DNA from: JBGASG01 sp046328035
GTDB taxonomy: Bacteria > Cyanobacteriota > Vampirovibrionia > Obscuribacterales > Obscuribacteraceae
DNA: 64,000 nt
Direction of reading: 5' to 3'
NCBI GenBank assembly: GCA_046328035.1
Contig: JAXLXI010000003.1
Coordinates: forward strand, 124,001-188,000
Shown: positions 42,782 to 52,259 of the stretch, piece after piece
Layout of the letters: every line of letters starts with the position of its first letter
Position numbering within the stretch: position 1 is the stretch's first letter
Notes under the pieces: generated by a model
What the model saw: only the letters and a program-made list of their open reading frames with translations
Database searches by the model: none
Told to the model about the DNA's origin: nothing
Program-made: the position numbers and the translations under genes

Positions 42782-44232
42782 TGATCGATGTCTGTAGGGA
42801 CGGTGCGAGGACTGGTGGGCGGCGTCGACAGAATCAGTTCATCACCGCTCCACTTGCTGCTGAACACGGGAGTCTGCAGCTCTTTGCGATCGTAGAGAAC
42901 TTCTTCGACAACCGATTTCTTCAGTTTTTCAAAAGCCTGTTTCAGAGGCACCTTGCCTGAGTTGACTCGCAGTGCCTCAATCAACTGGCGAGTGAATACA
43001 CCGTTTTTATAGCGCTCCGATTCCCAAGACACTTCACTGGGTGAGCTCGAACAGATAACCAGCTGTCCGGTGCCGGCCAGCAGTGCCTTGCTGTCCACAT
43101 TGCCCTGGCGTGTTATGCCCTTGGACGCGATGTCCATGGCCGCACTGTGGCAGGCATCCACAATCAGCACCACACGCTTTGCTTTGATGCGATGCTTGAT
43201 GGCCGACGAGAGCTCGTCGAGAGAAAGTCCGGTTGAATAAAGGCTCTTCGGATCGGTGTTGTATAACACCAAATAATTAAGCCCTTCCAGATCGGCTTGC
43301 GACGGGCTGCCGTGGCTGGATATGAAAATCACGACCAGATCATCCGGTCTGGCCAGGCGAGGCAGGAAGTTATCGCCCAACTCGCGAATCACATTTTGCT
43401 TGGTGGCCTGCTCGTTGAGCAGGAGCCGCACATGATCAGGTGCGAAATTGGCTTCTTTGGTCAGGTAGTCATAAAGGTCGGTGGCGTCCTTTGCCGGATA
43501 TTTGAGATTGAGTTCCGGCTTTTGAAACTGGCTGACACCGACGATCAACGCCCACTTATCGGTCACGGGAGTATTGATCACATCGGCCGCGTCACTCGGC
43601 GGAATGCTGATTTCTTTGGACGAAGGCTGCATCATCGCCACGGTGGTTGCCGGTCTGGTGGTTGGTGCCACCGGCTGGGAGGCAACCGGCGCCAGTGGTG
43701 GAGTGGACCGGATCGTAGAAGCCACAGGCGGTTCGGAGGTTTCTGTCTCGAAGTCGGGCGCCGTCGCCACCGATGGCATCTGGGCCGGCCGAGAAGCGCC
43801 CTGCATGCCGACCGCACCGCTCAGTCTGAGCTGATAGCGAATGTGCACCCCGACGCGTTCGCCGAACAAAACTTGCATGGTGAGCGGCGTCTGGCGCTTC
43901 AAGTGAATAGGTTTACAGGTCACGGGACGGGCGCCCGCCGATACCGGCACCACCATATTGCACAGTTCAACATCTTCGGGATCGCGCACGACCACGGTGA
44001 GAGTGGACGACTCCGAATTGGTCGCGCCGCTGCCTGTTAAGGTTATGTCGCCTGGTCCTGCCACAAAGCTGTAGTAATTGCTCTGTCCGCCGGCTTCTTC
44101 ATCGCCTTGAACCAGATTACTCATCAAAGGGGTGACGTCGTCTTGCGCCCAGGTCGGCGGTGCGCAAGGCAGCCCAAGCAATACCAGCGCCGTCAGCGCC
44201 AGCATCAGCTTAGAAACCTTCGCGGTGTGCAC
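42778..44232 (-). CDS. Exported caspase-like protease (peptidase C14)
   Basis: 484 residues. A signal peptide ends near PPTWAQ. About 35-140 is a beta-rich domain resembling a pre-peptidase domain, then a Pro/Thr-rich linker (150-210). The caspase p20 domain starts at DKWALIVGVSQF (225), with catalytic His307 (FISSHGS) and Cys361 (IVDACHSA). A GVFTRQLIEALR segment marks the p10-like end. Both catalytic residues are present. It should act outside the cytoplasm; bacterial relatives function in stress or conflict responses, but its substrate is unknown. Confidence 0.87.
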   Translation of the reverse strand: MHTAKVSKLMLALTALVLLGLPCAPPTWAQDDVTPLMSNLVQGDEEAGGQSNYYSFVAGPGDITLTGSGATNSESSTLTVVVRDPEDVELCNMVVPVSAGARPVTCKPIHLKRQTPLTMQVLFGERVGVHIRYQLRLSGAVGMQGASRPAQMPSVATAPDFETETSEPPVASTIRSTPPLAPVASQPVAPTTRPATTVAMMQPSSKEISIPPSDAADVINTPVTDKWALIVGVSQFQKPELNLKYPAKDATDLYDYLTKEANFAPDHVRLLLNEQATKQNVIRELGDNFLPRLARPDDLVVIFISSHGSPSQADLEGLNYLVLYNTDPKSLYSTGLSLDELSSAIKHRIKAKRVVLIVDACHSAAMDIASKGITRQGNVDSKALLAGTGQLVICSSSPSEVSWESERYKNGVFTRQLIEALRVNSGKVPLKQAFEKLKKSVVEEVLYDRKELQTPVFSSKWSGDELILSTPPTSPRTVPTDIDH

Positions 44233-44445
44233 GTTTAAGGCTTGTCCTCAATGCCGGAAGAGCCAGCCGGTTTCACTCTCCAAGTTCGCACAACTATCCC
44301 TAATAATCAACATATCCCAATTCTCTCAATTCGGCTACGTTGTCATACATGAGCTACATTGTCGCGGGGCGACCGCTGACAGCCTGATTGCCGCTGTCAA
44401 GATTGTATGATCAGATGCATAAAGTCTCGGCAGCAAGGAGTCCAT

Positions 44446-44898
44446 ATGCCTCAGTGCTATCGCAATGATGCACTGCATCCGATTGCATTGCACGCGATCG
44501 ACACCGTGCACAAGTTGCATAATAACGGCGGCGGTGGCGCACCGTTGTCGGACATGTCGCACTTGTTCGGCTTCCCCCTGTCCGACAGTGATTACGCCAC
44601 CCTTGGAAGGCGCGGCGACATTATCTTCAGCCCCACCGCTGATGGTGGCAAGTTTCACAACAGTGCCGAACCGATGGTAGTCTCGACTGTCGGCATGAAA
44701 ATCTCTTTGCCCCGCGAGATAAGCGGTTCCTACGCGATATTCAACGACGGCTTCTCCATGACCTTTGATGGCGATCGCACCATCTCCGGCTCGTTTCTTT
44801 TGCTGAAATCGAAGCTGGAGGCCGTGCACGTCGACAAAGAACAAATCAAAGTAGATCTAGGTGGCGACACCTTCGACCAGTGCATCACCCACGGTTGA
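44446..44898 (+). CDS. Hypothetical protein
   Basis: 150 residues from the ATG at 44446 with AAGGAG 6 bases upstream. No signal peptide and no recognised family. The C-terminal half is beta-rich (MVVSTVGMKISLPREISGSYAIFNDGFSMTFDGD). Its 3' end lies just before the ACT protein start (44945), so the two probably share a transcript. Confidence 0.55.
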   Translation: MPQCYRNDALHPIALHAIDTVHKLHNNGGGGAPLSDMSHLFGFPLSDSDYATLGRRGDIIFSPTADGGKFHNSAEPMVVSTVGMKISLPREISGSYAIFNDGFSMTFDGDRTISGSFLLLKSKLEAVHVDKEQIKVDLGGDTFDQCITHG

Positions 44899-44944
44899 GA
44901 ATGTTGCTAAAATAGGTCCCCCCAGCCAAGCAGGATGCCAGCAA

Positions 44945-45505
44945 GTGCAGAGCAAATATTTACTCACCGTTGTCGGTGAAGACCGCCCCGGTATCGTCGC
45001 CCGACTGACTGAAGTGCTCGTCAAGCACGAATCCAATCTCGAAGAAAGCCGCATGGCTATCCTCGGCGGAGAGTTCGCCGCCATCGTATTGATTTCCGCT
45101 GACGCCGCCAAACTGGATGCCCTCAACAAAGATTTGAGCGCCCTCCAGAAAGAAGGCATCACCGTCACCACCAAAGGCACCAAACCGGCCATCTCGGATC
45201 GTTTCGCCGGTCACTCGTGGTATCACATCACGCTGGAAGGCGCCGATCACGAAGGTATCGTTTATAAAGTGGCGCAATTGCTGCGCGATCGCTCCATCAA
45301 CATTCAAAGCCTGGAGACGGAAGTGGTGCACGCACCGGAGACCGGCACGCCGCTGTTCAAAATGCAAGCCACCCTGGCTGTGCCTTCTGCAATACGCAAA
45401 CCGGACTTGCAAAAAGAAATGGATCGCATCAGCGAAGAAGAACTTGTCACCATCCAGATCAAAGAAGCTGATGGTGCCAAGTTGAGCGCGGCTCTGCAAG
45501 TTTAG
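44945..45505 (+). CDS. Tandem ACT-domain protein (GcvR-like)
   Basis: 186 residues from the GTG at 44945; an in-frame ATG at 44861 would overlap the previous gene and adds a low-complexity extension. Two ACT domains are seen: KYLLTVVGEDRPGIVARLTEVLVKHESNLEESRM, and HITLEGADHEGIVYKVAQLLRDRSINIQSLETEV. The pattern is that of glycine-cleavage-system regulator GcvR and related amino-acid-binding proteins. There is no DNA-binding domain, so it would act through a partner. Confidence 0.82.
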   Translation: MQSKYLLTVVGEDRPGIVARLTEVLVKHESNLEESRMAILGGEFAAIVLISADAAKLDALNKDLSALQKEGITVTTKGTKPAISDRFAGHSWYHITLEGADHEGIVYKVAQLLRDRSINIQSLETEVVHAPETGTPLFKMQATLAVPSAIRKPDLQKEMDRISEEELVTIQIKEADGAKLSAALQV

Positions 45506-45524
45506 TCCGCGCCGCGCCGCCATC

Positions 45525-45902
45525 ATGCCCCAACTGAAGTGGCAGCTGGAATTGCAAGGTCGCCCGATCAAAGGCGGCAAGGTGATTGCCATCATGGCGC
45601 GCAGGCAGACAGACCGCGGCGTCGAACTGGATTTGCAAGACTTGGAGTCGCAGGAGACAGCCTCGTTTTTAGTACGCTACAACGTCAACATCGGCGGCAA
45701 AGACTACTTGTTGATACACGCTGACACAGAGTCCGCCGATGAACTGACAGCGATTCGCATGCTGAATAAATCGCAACTCTCGGCAATGGATCCCGATCGA
45801 TTCTCCAGCCTGGTCAACGCCATATATAGGTATCTGGAAGAAACGCCACCAACCAGCATCGAAGAACTTGCCAAAGTTCTCGGCGACTGGCAGCCGCAAT
45901 AA
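45525..45902 (+). CDS. Hypothetical protein
   Basis: 125 residues, acidic, soluble. It begins MPQLKWQLELQGRPIKGGK and contains a predicted beta-sheet part then helices (FSSLVNAIYRYLEET). It follows the ACT gene by 19 bases and is probably co-transcribed. No family is recognised. Confidence 0.6.
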   Translation: MPQLKWQLELQGRPIKGGKVIAIMARRQTDRGVELDLQDLESQETASFLVRYNVNIGGKDYLLIHADTESADELTAIRMLNKSQLSAMDPDRFSSLVNAIYRYLEETPPTSIEELAKVLGDWQPQ

Positions 45903-46032
45903 ATCGAAACAGCGAAGCACCGCGATCCAGGATTTTCCCCATAGGAAAACAGCTGAGTTTCCCCCTACCATGAAGGCACTTACTACAAATGTGGCAGGAA
46001 TTCCTGCCGCCGCCTCATAAGAGGAACTACGC

Positions 46033-46836
46033 ATGAATAAGTTCACGAAGCTCTCAGGGAGCGCACTTTGTGCTGCGCTTCTGTCTGGAAGCTCGGACAT
46101 CGCCGCGCATGCACAAAATGCGCTGACGACCGTTTCTTCGCAAAACATGAGCGAAGCAACAATTGTTCGAGTCGGGTGCGGAATTGGAGATCCATCTTTT
46201 ATTGAAGCAACCGTGATTAACAGCGCCGCTCAGTCTGCGCCTAGTTTCTTCACCATGCCGACGATGGTTGGTCTGCTCGCCGGTGTAACGTTCTTCGCAC
46301 TGGCGATCAGAATGCTACCCGAACCAGCACGCAGCAAGACGGTCAAGTCGCTGAAGAACAGCATGAAGCTGCTGTTCCACTTCAACACGTGCTGTTTGAT
46401 GGCCTCGGCTCTCTTCTATGGGCCGTCTCTGATGACATTGGCTGCGGTTGCAATTAGCCTCTGGATGACTCGCCGCTTCTGGACCGAATTCGCCATGTGC
46501 ATTTCCGGTCGCCAGGCGCTAGTGCAGACTAAGTTGTTCGGCGCCAGTAATGAAGACATGAAAAACACCGCTTCCAGCAAAAGCGGTTGCAGTGCCTCCG
46601 AAAATGCGGTGCGCAGAGTTGCCCGCCGTACGCCGGTTTCCGCAAACGCAATCACCGTGTCCGAGTCCCTGCCCGTGGTGGCAATCACGACCACAGCGGA
46701 ACCCAGCTGGTACGACAGACCGGATCCGACACCGGAAGAAATGGCTCATTTCATAGTGGCACTCGATCGAGCGTTCGAAAGCACTTCCTGCGAAGACAAA
46801 TCAGAAAGGGCAGAGCTGGTATGTCACAGTCGATAG
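46033..46836 (+). CDS. Membrane protein of unknown function
   Basis: 267 residues. A signal-like N-terminus (GSALCAALLSGSSDIAAHAQ) is followed by two or three membrane helices (FTMPTMVGLLAGVTFFALAI; CCLMASALFYGPSLMTLAAVAISLW) and a polar Ser/Thr-rich C-terminus with several cysteines. AGAGGAA precedes the ATG. Its 3' end overlaps the next membrane protein gene by 16 bases. Function unknown. Confidence 0.58.
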   Translation: MNKFTKLSGSALCAALLSGSSDIAAHAQNALTTVSSQNMSEATIVRVGCGIGDPSFIEATVINSAAQSAPSFFTMPTMVGLLAGVTFFALAIRMLPEPARSKTVKSLKNSMKLLFHFNTCCLMASALFYGPSLMTLAAVAISLWMTRRFWTEFAMCISGRQALVQTKLFGASNEDMKNTASSKSGCSASENAVRRVARRTPVSANAITVSESLPVVAITTTAEPSWYDRPDPTPEEMAHFIVALDRAFESTSCEDKSERAELVCHSR

Positions 46837-47966
46837 CCCTTGGCTCAGCCGACTCCCCAATGGGATCAGCCGGCAACGCCGAGACGGCGGTCGGTGCAGA
46901 ATCTAAATCCGGATCCAGACCATACGGTTGGATTCTGCACCCCGCCATCGACATGCTCTTGTGTTGCGGCGGGTTGGTGTGGGCAGTTTTTGCGGTGCAC
47001 TATTTTCTGATCGCGCCCACAAAGAACGTCGAGCTGACGCAGATGATGGTAGTCTTCGGAATTATCCTCACGCACTGTTTTAGCGAGACGCACACCGTCG
47101 CCACCCTGGTCCGCGCCTACCGCACTGCGGAAACCAGGCGCCAGTACAGCAAATATACACACTGGGCGGCGCTTGGATTTGCCGCTCTGGGAATGACCGC
47201 GCTGTTCGTCAAAGGCATGACACCTTACTTAGCCAAGATCTATCTGATCTGGGTTGTGCAACACTTCACCGCCCAAACCTACGGGATGGTGCTGCTCTAT
47301 TGTTTTAAGAACAACTACAAACTCAAAGACCTGGAAAAACGCGTTATCTGGCTTCTCATGAACGCAACCGCCGCTTATGCCATCGTTCGTCAGCTGACAT
47401 TTCACGAATGGTCGGCCAATGGTTTCCTCGCGCTTGAGATGCCTAAGATACTGCAACTGCCGCCGTGGATATTCACCGGCGCCACCATCTCTCTGGAGAT
47501 CAGTGTGCTGGCACTGGTGATAATGGTGACGCGCAAACTAATCGTCGACCGTCAACTGATGCCACTACCAGCGATGCTCATGCTGGCCACCGGCGTTTTG
47601 ATATTCACCGTCGGAAAAGAGGCATCGGGTTTTTTGTGGCTCTACGTTCCCGCGCTGTTTCACGGCAGCCAGTACGTGGTGATCGCCGGAGCCCATTATC
47701 TGAAAGAGCACAAGCAAGCCGAAGGGCTACCCGCCAAGGACTTGTTCAAACTTCTGCAGCAGAGTTCGGGCATGCGCTATATGGGGTTTCTTCTCCTGGG
47801 CGCCGTATTTCTATATGTGGGGCTGCCGCGACTGTTGCAAGAATTCGGCTTCGACTACACCCTGTGCTTCGCCACGGTGTTCTGTGTCATCAACCTGCAT
47901 CACTTCCTGACCGATTCAGCCATCTGGAAGCTGCGCGATCCCAAGCTGCGCAAGGCTCTGGTCTGA
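46821..47966 (+). CDS. Polytopic membrane protein of unknown function
   Basis: 381 residues from the ATG at 46821; the in-frame reading from 46587 lies within the previous gene in another frame and is rejected. About nine membrane helices follow a Ser/Gly-rich N-terminus. Histidine-rich intramembrane motifs are TQMMVVFGIILTHCFSETHT, VQHFTAQTYG, ALFHGSQYVVIAGAHYL and INLHHFLTDSAIWKLRD, which could ligate metal or haem. The pattern loosely resembles the membrane protein at 15746-16795. No family is recognised. Confidence 0.6.
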   Translation: MSQSIALGSADSPMGSAGNAETAVGAESKSGSRPYGWILHPAIDMLLCCGGLVWAVFAVHYFLIAPTKNVELTQMMVVFGIILTHCFSETHTVATLVRAYRTAETRRQYSKYTHWAALGFAALGMTALFVKGMTPYLAKIYLIWVVQHFTAQTYGMVLLYCFKNNYKLKDLEKRVIWLLMNATAAYAIVRQLTFHEWSANGFLALEMPKILQLPPWIFTGATISLEISVLALVIMVTRKLIVDRQLMPLPAMLMLATGVLIFTVGKEASGFLWLYVPALFHGSQYVVIAGAHYLKEHKQAEGLPAKDLFKLLQQSSGMRYMGFLLLGAVFLYVGLPRLLQEFGFDYTLCFATVFCVINLHHFLTDSAIWKLRDPKLRKALV

Positions 47967-48078
47967 GAAACCTCTAGCCTGCGCCCACCCGCGAATAACT
48001 TGTCAACTTGTTAGAATACGGCTTAACTCCGGCTTCGGACGGGGCATTTGCAGGTTGTTATGGGGCGCAATTAAGTTC

Positions 48079-49425
48079 ATGGGCGAGTTTTTCGGGACAG
48101 ACGGCATTCGCGGCAAGGCAGGAGTGTTCCCGCTGGACCAGCCGACAGTAGAGCGCATCGGCTATTCGTTAGCTATCCAACTTAAAGCGAAGCTTAACCG
48201 GGCTCCCCAGATCGTCATCGGCGGCGACACCCGCGAATCAGGTGAATGGATCGAGGCTGCCATAGCCCGCGGCGCCGGCACCGCCGGCGCGCAAGTCTTG
48301 TCCTCCGGCGTCATCACCACTCCCGGCGTCGCCTATCTGACCCGTACGTTGAAAGCCGATGCCGGAGTGGTCGTCTCGGCATCGCACAACCCGTATGAAG
48401 ACAACGGCATCAAAGTATTCGATGCATCCGGTCGCAAACTGGATGATGCCACCGAACAAGCCATCGAGCGCGATCTGAAAGCCGACGCCAGCCAGTTTCC
48501 TCAAGTCAGCGACGCGGCAGGGTGTGCGCGCGATCCCGACTTGAAGGAAAAGTACCTGGCGTTTCTTCATGAAGAAATCGCAGCCGGACTGGATTTGAGC
48601 AAACTGACTCTGGTGGTCGACTGCGCTAATGGTGCATCATACGAGTTGGCGCCCAAATTGCTGAAGAAACTGGGTGCCACCATCCATGCTATCAACGTAG
48701 AGCCGAATGGACGCAACATCAATCTCGAATGCGGCTCCCTGCATCCCAAACATTTGCAGAAAGCAGTCGTCGAGCACAAAGCTGATCTGGGTCTTGCATT
48801 CGACGGCGACGCCGACCGCCTGCTGCTCGTCGATGCGCAAGGCAACTTGATCGATGGCGATCAGGTACTCTTCGTGATGGCCGAATATCTCGACTCGCAC
48901 AACAAACTCGCCGGTCGGCGCGTGGTCGCGACCGTGATGAGCAACATCGGACTGGAACTGGCACTTACGGAAAGAAACATCAAACTGACGCGCACGCCGG
49001 TCGGCGACAAGTATGTGTTGGAAGAACTCTTGAACGGCGGCGGCAGCATCGGTGGGGAGCAGTCGGGTCACATCATCTTCCCCGAAATCAGCCTGGCAGG
49101 CGACGGCATTATCACTGCGCTGGAAATTCTGCGGGTGATCACCGAGTCCGGAAAGAGCATGTCCGAGTTGACCAAGAGCTTCACTCGCTATCCGCAGGTG
49201 ATCGTTAACGTCCGAGTATCGAGCAAACCACCGCTGGAGACCATACCCCCCATTAAGGACGCGATCGACGCCATCGAAAAACAGTTTGCCTCAAAGGGAC
49301 GCCTGCTCGTCCGTTATTCGGGCACCGAGAACCTGGCGCGCGTCATGATGGAAGGTCCCGACAAAGCCACCATCGAACGCGAAGCCGGCGACCTGGCCAA
49401 CTTAATTAAGCAGCACATCGGCTGA
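48079..49425 (+). CDS. glmM: Phosphoglucosamine mutase
   Basis: 448 residues. It converts glucosamine-6-phosphate to glucosamine-1-phosphate for UDP-GlcNAc and cell-wall synthesis. It starts MGEFFGTDGIRG; the phospho-Ser loop is VVSASHNPYEDNG with Ser102, the metal loop is FDGDADRLL, the sugar loop is GGEQSGHI and the phosphate-binding end is RYSGTENLARVM. All are intact and the length is normal. The upstream in-frame ATG at 48055 is less likely. Its 3' end overlaps the convergent S51 peptidase gene by 24 bases. Confidence 0.95.
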   Translation: MGEFFGTDGIRGKAGVFPLDQPTVERIGYSLAIQLKAKLNRAPQIVIGGDTRESGEWIEAAIARGAGTAGAQVLSSGVITTPGVAYLTRTLKADAGVVVSASHNPYEDNGIKVFDASGRKLDDATEQAIERDLKADASQFPQVSDAAGCARDPDLKEKYLAFLHEEIAAGLDLSKLTLVVDCANGASYELAPKLLKKLGATIHAINVEPNGRNINLECGSLHPKHLQKAVVEHKADLGLAFDGDADRLLLVDAQGNLIDGDQVLFVMAEYLDSHNKLAGRRVVATVMSNIGLELALTERNIKLTRTPVGDKYVLEELLNGGGSIGGEQSGHIIFPEISLAGDGIITALEILRVITESGKSMSELTKSFTRYPQVIVNVRVSSKPPLETIPPIKDAIDAIEKQFASKGRLLVRYSGTENLARVMMEGPDKATIEREAGDLANLIKQHIG

Positions 49426-50103
49426 CAACACTACTTCGTGCAGGGTGTCGCCCTCGATGCGGAAGCAGTAAGCCTGCTTGCCGGAAAACGCGATTGCCTT
49501 GTGGAACGATTCGTCGGCGAAGTGAACGGCCGCGTTGTCGTCGGCTCCGAATCCGTCGATGCGGTGCTTGAGTAATTCTTCAAGATACCGTCGGCGCCGA
49601 GCTTCTTCGCTGTCCAGGTGCGGACAGAACGCGCCGGGCAAAAGTCCAAGTCCATTGGAGAGAAACCTGAGCGAAGGGCCGAATGAATCGGTCAGCCCGG
49701 ATTGGAACCAACACAAGCCCCCGGCGCTGACGCCCGCCATGACCGTGCCGCTACCGTAAGCCCTCTTAAGCAAAGGCGTGACGCCGTGCAAGTTCCAGAT
49801 AGCCAGCAGGTTGGCGGTGTTGCCGCCACCGACAAGAATCACGTCGCTGGACAGTATCGTTTCTTCAATCTCGGCGTCTTCGCCGCGGTTGAACAATCCC
49901 AGGTGCGCCGCGGGCAACCCCGCTCGCTCGAACGCGTCGTAAAATTTCCAGATGTAGCCCTCTGCGTCCCCACTGGCGGTGGCAACGAAACACACTTTTG
50001 GTTTCACCTTGCCGGTCAGGTCGAGAACATAGCGTTCCAATCCAGTTACCTCTCCTGCGTCGGAGAAGCCGCCCCCACCCATCGATACGACATGACGCGC
50101 CAC
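49402..50103 (-). CDS. Peptidase S51 family protein (dipeptidase E/cyanophycinase-like)
   Basis: 233 residues from a GTG whose first base is the last base of the amidohydrolase stop (TAGTG), implying coupling; an ATG at 50082 is an alternative. The nucleophile is Ser126 in MAGVSAGGLCWF. Supporting blocks are VVSMGGGGFSD, VILVGGGNTANLLAIW and FCPHLDSEEARRRR. Family members cleave N-terminal Asp dipeptides or cyanophycin. With the upstream amidohydrolase it may form a peptide-degrading pair. Confidence 0.8.
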   Translation of the reverse strand: MARHVVSMGGGGFSDAGEVTGLERYVLDLTGKVKPKVCFVATASGDAEGYIWKFYDAFERAGLPAAHLGLFNRGEDAEIEETILSSDVILVGGGNTANLLAIWNLHGVTPLLKRAYGSGTVMAGVSAGGLCWFQSGLTDSFGPSLRFLSNGLGLLPGAFCPHLDSEEARRRRYLEELLKHRIDGFGADDNAAVHFADESFHKAIAFSGKQAYCFRIEGDTLHEVVLSADVLLN

Positions 50104-51383
50104 TATGACGGCACCCCGCAACACGTCCAGGCACCGGACAATATCGCCTGCGGAACCGAGTCGGCGCACTCGCAAGGTCGTGCCACCACTTCGCCCCCTT
50201 TCATCACAAAGGCGATATTTTCTCGCTTGATGTTTCGCAAATCCTCCAGGGGATTTTTCTTCAACACAATCAGGTCGGCCGCCTTGCCGACTTCCAGCGT
50301 TCCGAGCCACGCTCCCCAGCCGATGGCGCGCGCTGCGTCGCGTGTTGATGCAACAATTGCCGCCATCGCCGACATGCCGCAGTCACGCATCAGCTCGAGT
50401 TCTTTCGCGTTATCGCCGTGATAGTTGTAGGGAGTGCAGGCATCGGTACCCATCGCTATCGGTACACCATGTTTGATGGCTTGCTCGATGCTCTTGCGGT
50501 GTGTGGCTATCAGCCGTTTAGCTTTGTCCTTCATCCAGTCTGGAATGCCGGTTTTCTCATCGCCGGTCATGTCATGAAACACTTTCAGCGTCGGCACCAG
50601 AAAAATCTGTTTCTCCGCCATTGTCGCCATCAACCGTTCGTCTTCCTGCAAGAAGGTGCCATGCTCGATGGTCCGCACTCCTGCCTCGACCGCATTGCGA
50701 ATCCCCTGCACGGCATGCGCATGCGCCGCCACATACTTGCCGCACTTCGCAGCCTCTTCCACCACCACCCGCATCTCATCGACGTTGTATTGAGTGGAGA
50801 GTGGTTCCTCACCTGGTGTCATCACGGCACCGGTGGACATGACCTTAATATGATCCGCACCGGCGGCAATTTGTTCGCGCGCCGCCTTGCGAACTTCGTC
50901 CAGTCCATCTGCTTCGCGGTACATACCATCGAAAAACTCGGTGCCCGTTGACGTTATAGACAGCAGTTTGCCGCCCAGAGCCAGACGCGGTCCCGCCCAG
51001 AGTCCCTGCTCGATTGCGTTGCGAACTGAAAATTCCAAATGGTGTCGCCCACCGACATCGCGCAGTGTGGTGAATCCCGACTTGAGACTGTCCTGCGCAT
51101 GCTTGAGCATCTGCAGCGTCGTCCACGCATGCGGTCCACGCAAGTCACCAGTAGGATTGCCGTCCAGCGCCAGGTGCACATGGCAGTCGATCAAGCCGGG
51201 CATGACATACCAGCCTGTTGCATCCAGCACACCAGATGCGCCACCATTCACCTCGTCGTCAGACATCACCGCCTGAATTTTGCCAGCGGCGATTTTCAAA
51301 TTGCGAGACTTCTGCGGTTCGCCACCGGTACCATCGATGAGAGTGGCGCCTTTGATAACTACGGTGTCTGAGCCTGACGGCAT
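50103..51383 (-). CDS. Metal-dependent amidohydrolase (imidazolonepropionase/prolidase-like)
   Basis: 426 residues from the ATG at 51383, with GAGGAA about 6 bases upstream. The amidohydrolase barrel metal ligands are present: HVHLALDG, the Lys of DHIKVMSTGAVM, AHAHAVQGIRNAVEAGVRTIEHG and the Asp of AMGTDACTPYNYHGDN. The C-terminal beta part is GTLEVGKAADLIVLKKNPLEDL. It resembles Xaa-Pro dipeptidases of the Sgx9260 type. Its stop codon overlaps the S51 peptidase start by one base. Confidence 0.83.
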   Translation of the reverse strand: MPSGSDTVVIKGATLIDGTGGEPQKSRNLKIAAGKIQAVMSDDEVNGGASGVLDATGWYVMPGLIDCHVHLALDGNPTGDLRGPHAWTTLQMLKHAQDSLKSGFTTLRDVGGRHHLEFSVRNAIEQGLWAGPRLALGGKLLSITSTGTEFFDGMYREADGLDEVRKAAREQIAAGADHIKVMSTGAVMTPGEEPLSTQYNVDEMRVVVEEAAKCGKYVAAHAHAVQGIRNAVEAGVRTIEHGTFLQEDERLMATMAEKQIFLVPTLKVFHDMTGDEKTGIPDWMKDKAKRLIATHRKSIEQAIKHGVPIAMGTDACTPYNYHGDNAKELELMRDCGMSAMAAIVASTRDAARAIGWGAWLGTLEVGKAADLIVLKKNPLEDLRNIKRENIAFVMKGGEVVARPCECADSVPQAILSGAWTCCGVPS

Positions 51384-51430
51384 GTCGATTCCTCGCATTC
51401 ACAAGAAGTTAGCGAGAAAGCATACCCTAT

Positions 51431-52024
51431 TTATTGCGGTCCGGCTGACGCGAACCAGTACCTGTAATTGGGCAATCCGTTGGTGCCCTCGCCGATGTAT
51501 TCCATGTAGCCTCGCGGTCCGTCCGGCGAAGCGTGGAAGAAGTAGAAGTTACCCGCCGGTCCAAACGGAACCACGTTGACATAGGTTTCATCCCAACCTG
51601 AGCGCCAGTGCGACATCAGTCCCCGGTGCAGTTTCATGTTGTTATAACCGGACAGCGGGGGACGCCAGGCTTTCTTCCTGCCGGACCAGGGAGAGATTTT
51701 GAAGGTCTCCATGACCATGCCGTCGGTCGTATAGACGCGACCCGGGATCCAGGTCGGGCGGGTGGGCGTGGTCCAGTCAGTCTGGGGGTTCTGGATGATC
51801 AAGCTGGTGGTGGTTACCGGCGCAGGAGTTTCTTCTTCCTGTTCTTGGACCTGGCGTGACAGCCGGGTTTTGGACTTAACCGACACGCTGGCACTGCCCT
51901 GCAGCATTTTGCTGCCGTCATCTGCCGAAGAAACCGACGGGACGCTAAAAAGGACCATCAGGGCCAGAACCGGAGACACTGCAAAAAGCAGCCAAAGGCG
52001 CAATCGGCCGGGGATGTCGGTCAT
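51431..52024 (-). CDS. Exported hypothetical protein
   Basis: 197 residues with a signal peptide (LRLWLLFAVSPVLALMVLFSVPSVSSADD). A Ser/Gln/Glu-rich stretch precedes a compact C-terminal domain rich in Trp, Tyr and Gly (WIPGRVYTTDGMVMETFKISPW, GNFYFFHASPDGPRGYMEYIGEG). No family is recognised. It lies upstream of, and on the same strand as, the amidohydrolase gene, 47 bases away. Confidence 0.6.
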   Translation of the reverse strand: MTDIPGRLRLWLLFAVSPVLALMVLFSVPSVSSADDGSKMLQGSASVSVKSKTRLSRQVQEQEEETPAPVTTTSLIIQNPQTDWTTPTRPTWIPGRVYTTDGMVMETFKISPWSGRKKAWRPPLSGYNNMKLHRGLMSHWRSGWDETYVNVVPFGPAGNFYFFHASPDGPRGYMEYIGEGTNGLPNYRYWFASAGPQ

Positions 52025-52205
52025 CGATAACCTCCGTGAACCGCAATCGGGTCACAGCTTCAACATAACATGGGGGGATATACCCAGGGTGGACGCCCGG
52101 GGACCGAGCTTACAACTCGTCTAGGACCAGTTGACGACAGGTCTGGTCACATGTTCCTGCTGAGCTTGGCATTTTTTGCCCTCTCCGCCCTGTAAACTTC
52201 TCAAC

Positions 52206-52237
52206 CTGTCGCTATCTAATTACTGTCGCTATCTAAT
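52206..52237 (+). repeat. 15-bp tandem repeat before a ribosome site
   Basis: CTGTCGCTATCTAAT occurs twice, at 52206-52220 and 52223-52237, a 17-bp period. The second copy ends 9 bases before the GGAGGA of the next gene, a place where an activator or repressor could bind or where the leader RNA could be controlled. Confidence 0.6.
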
Positions 52238-52259
52238 AAATAGGTTGGAGGAATCACCT

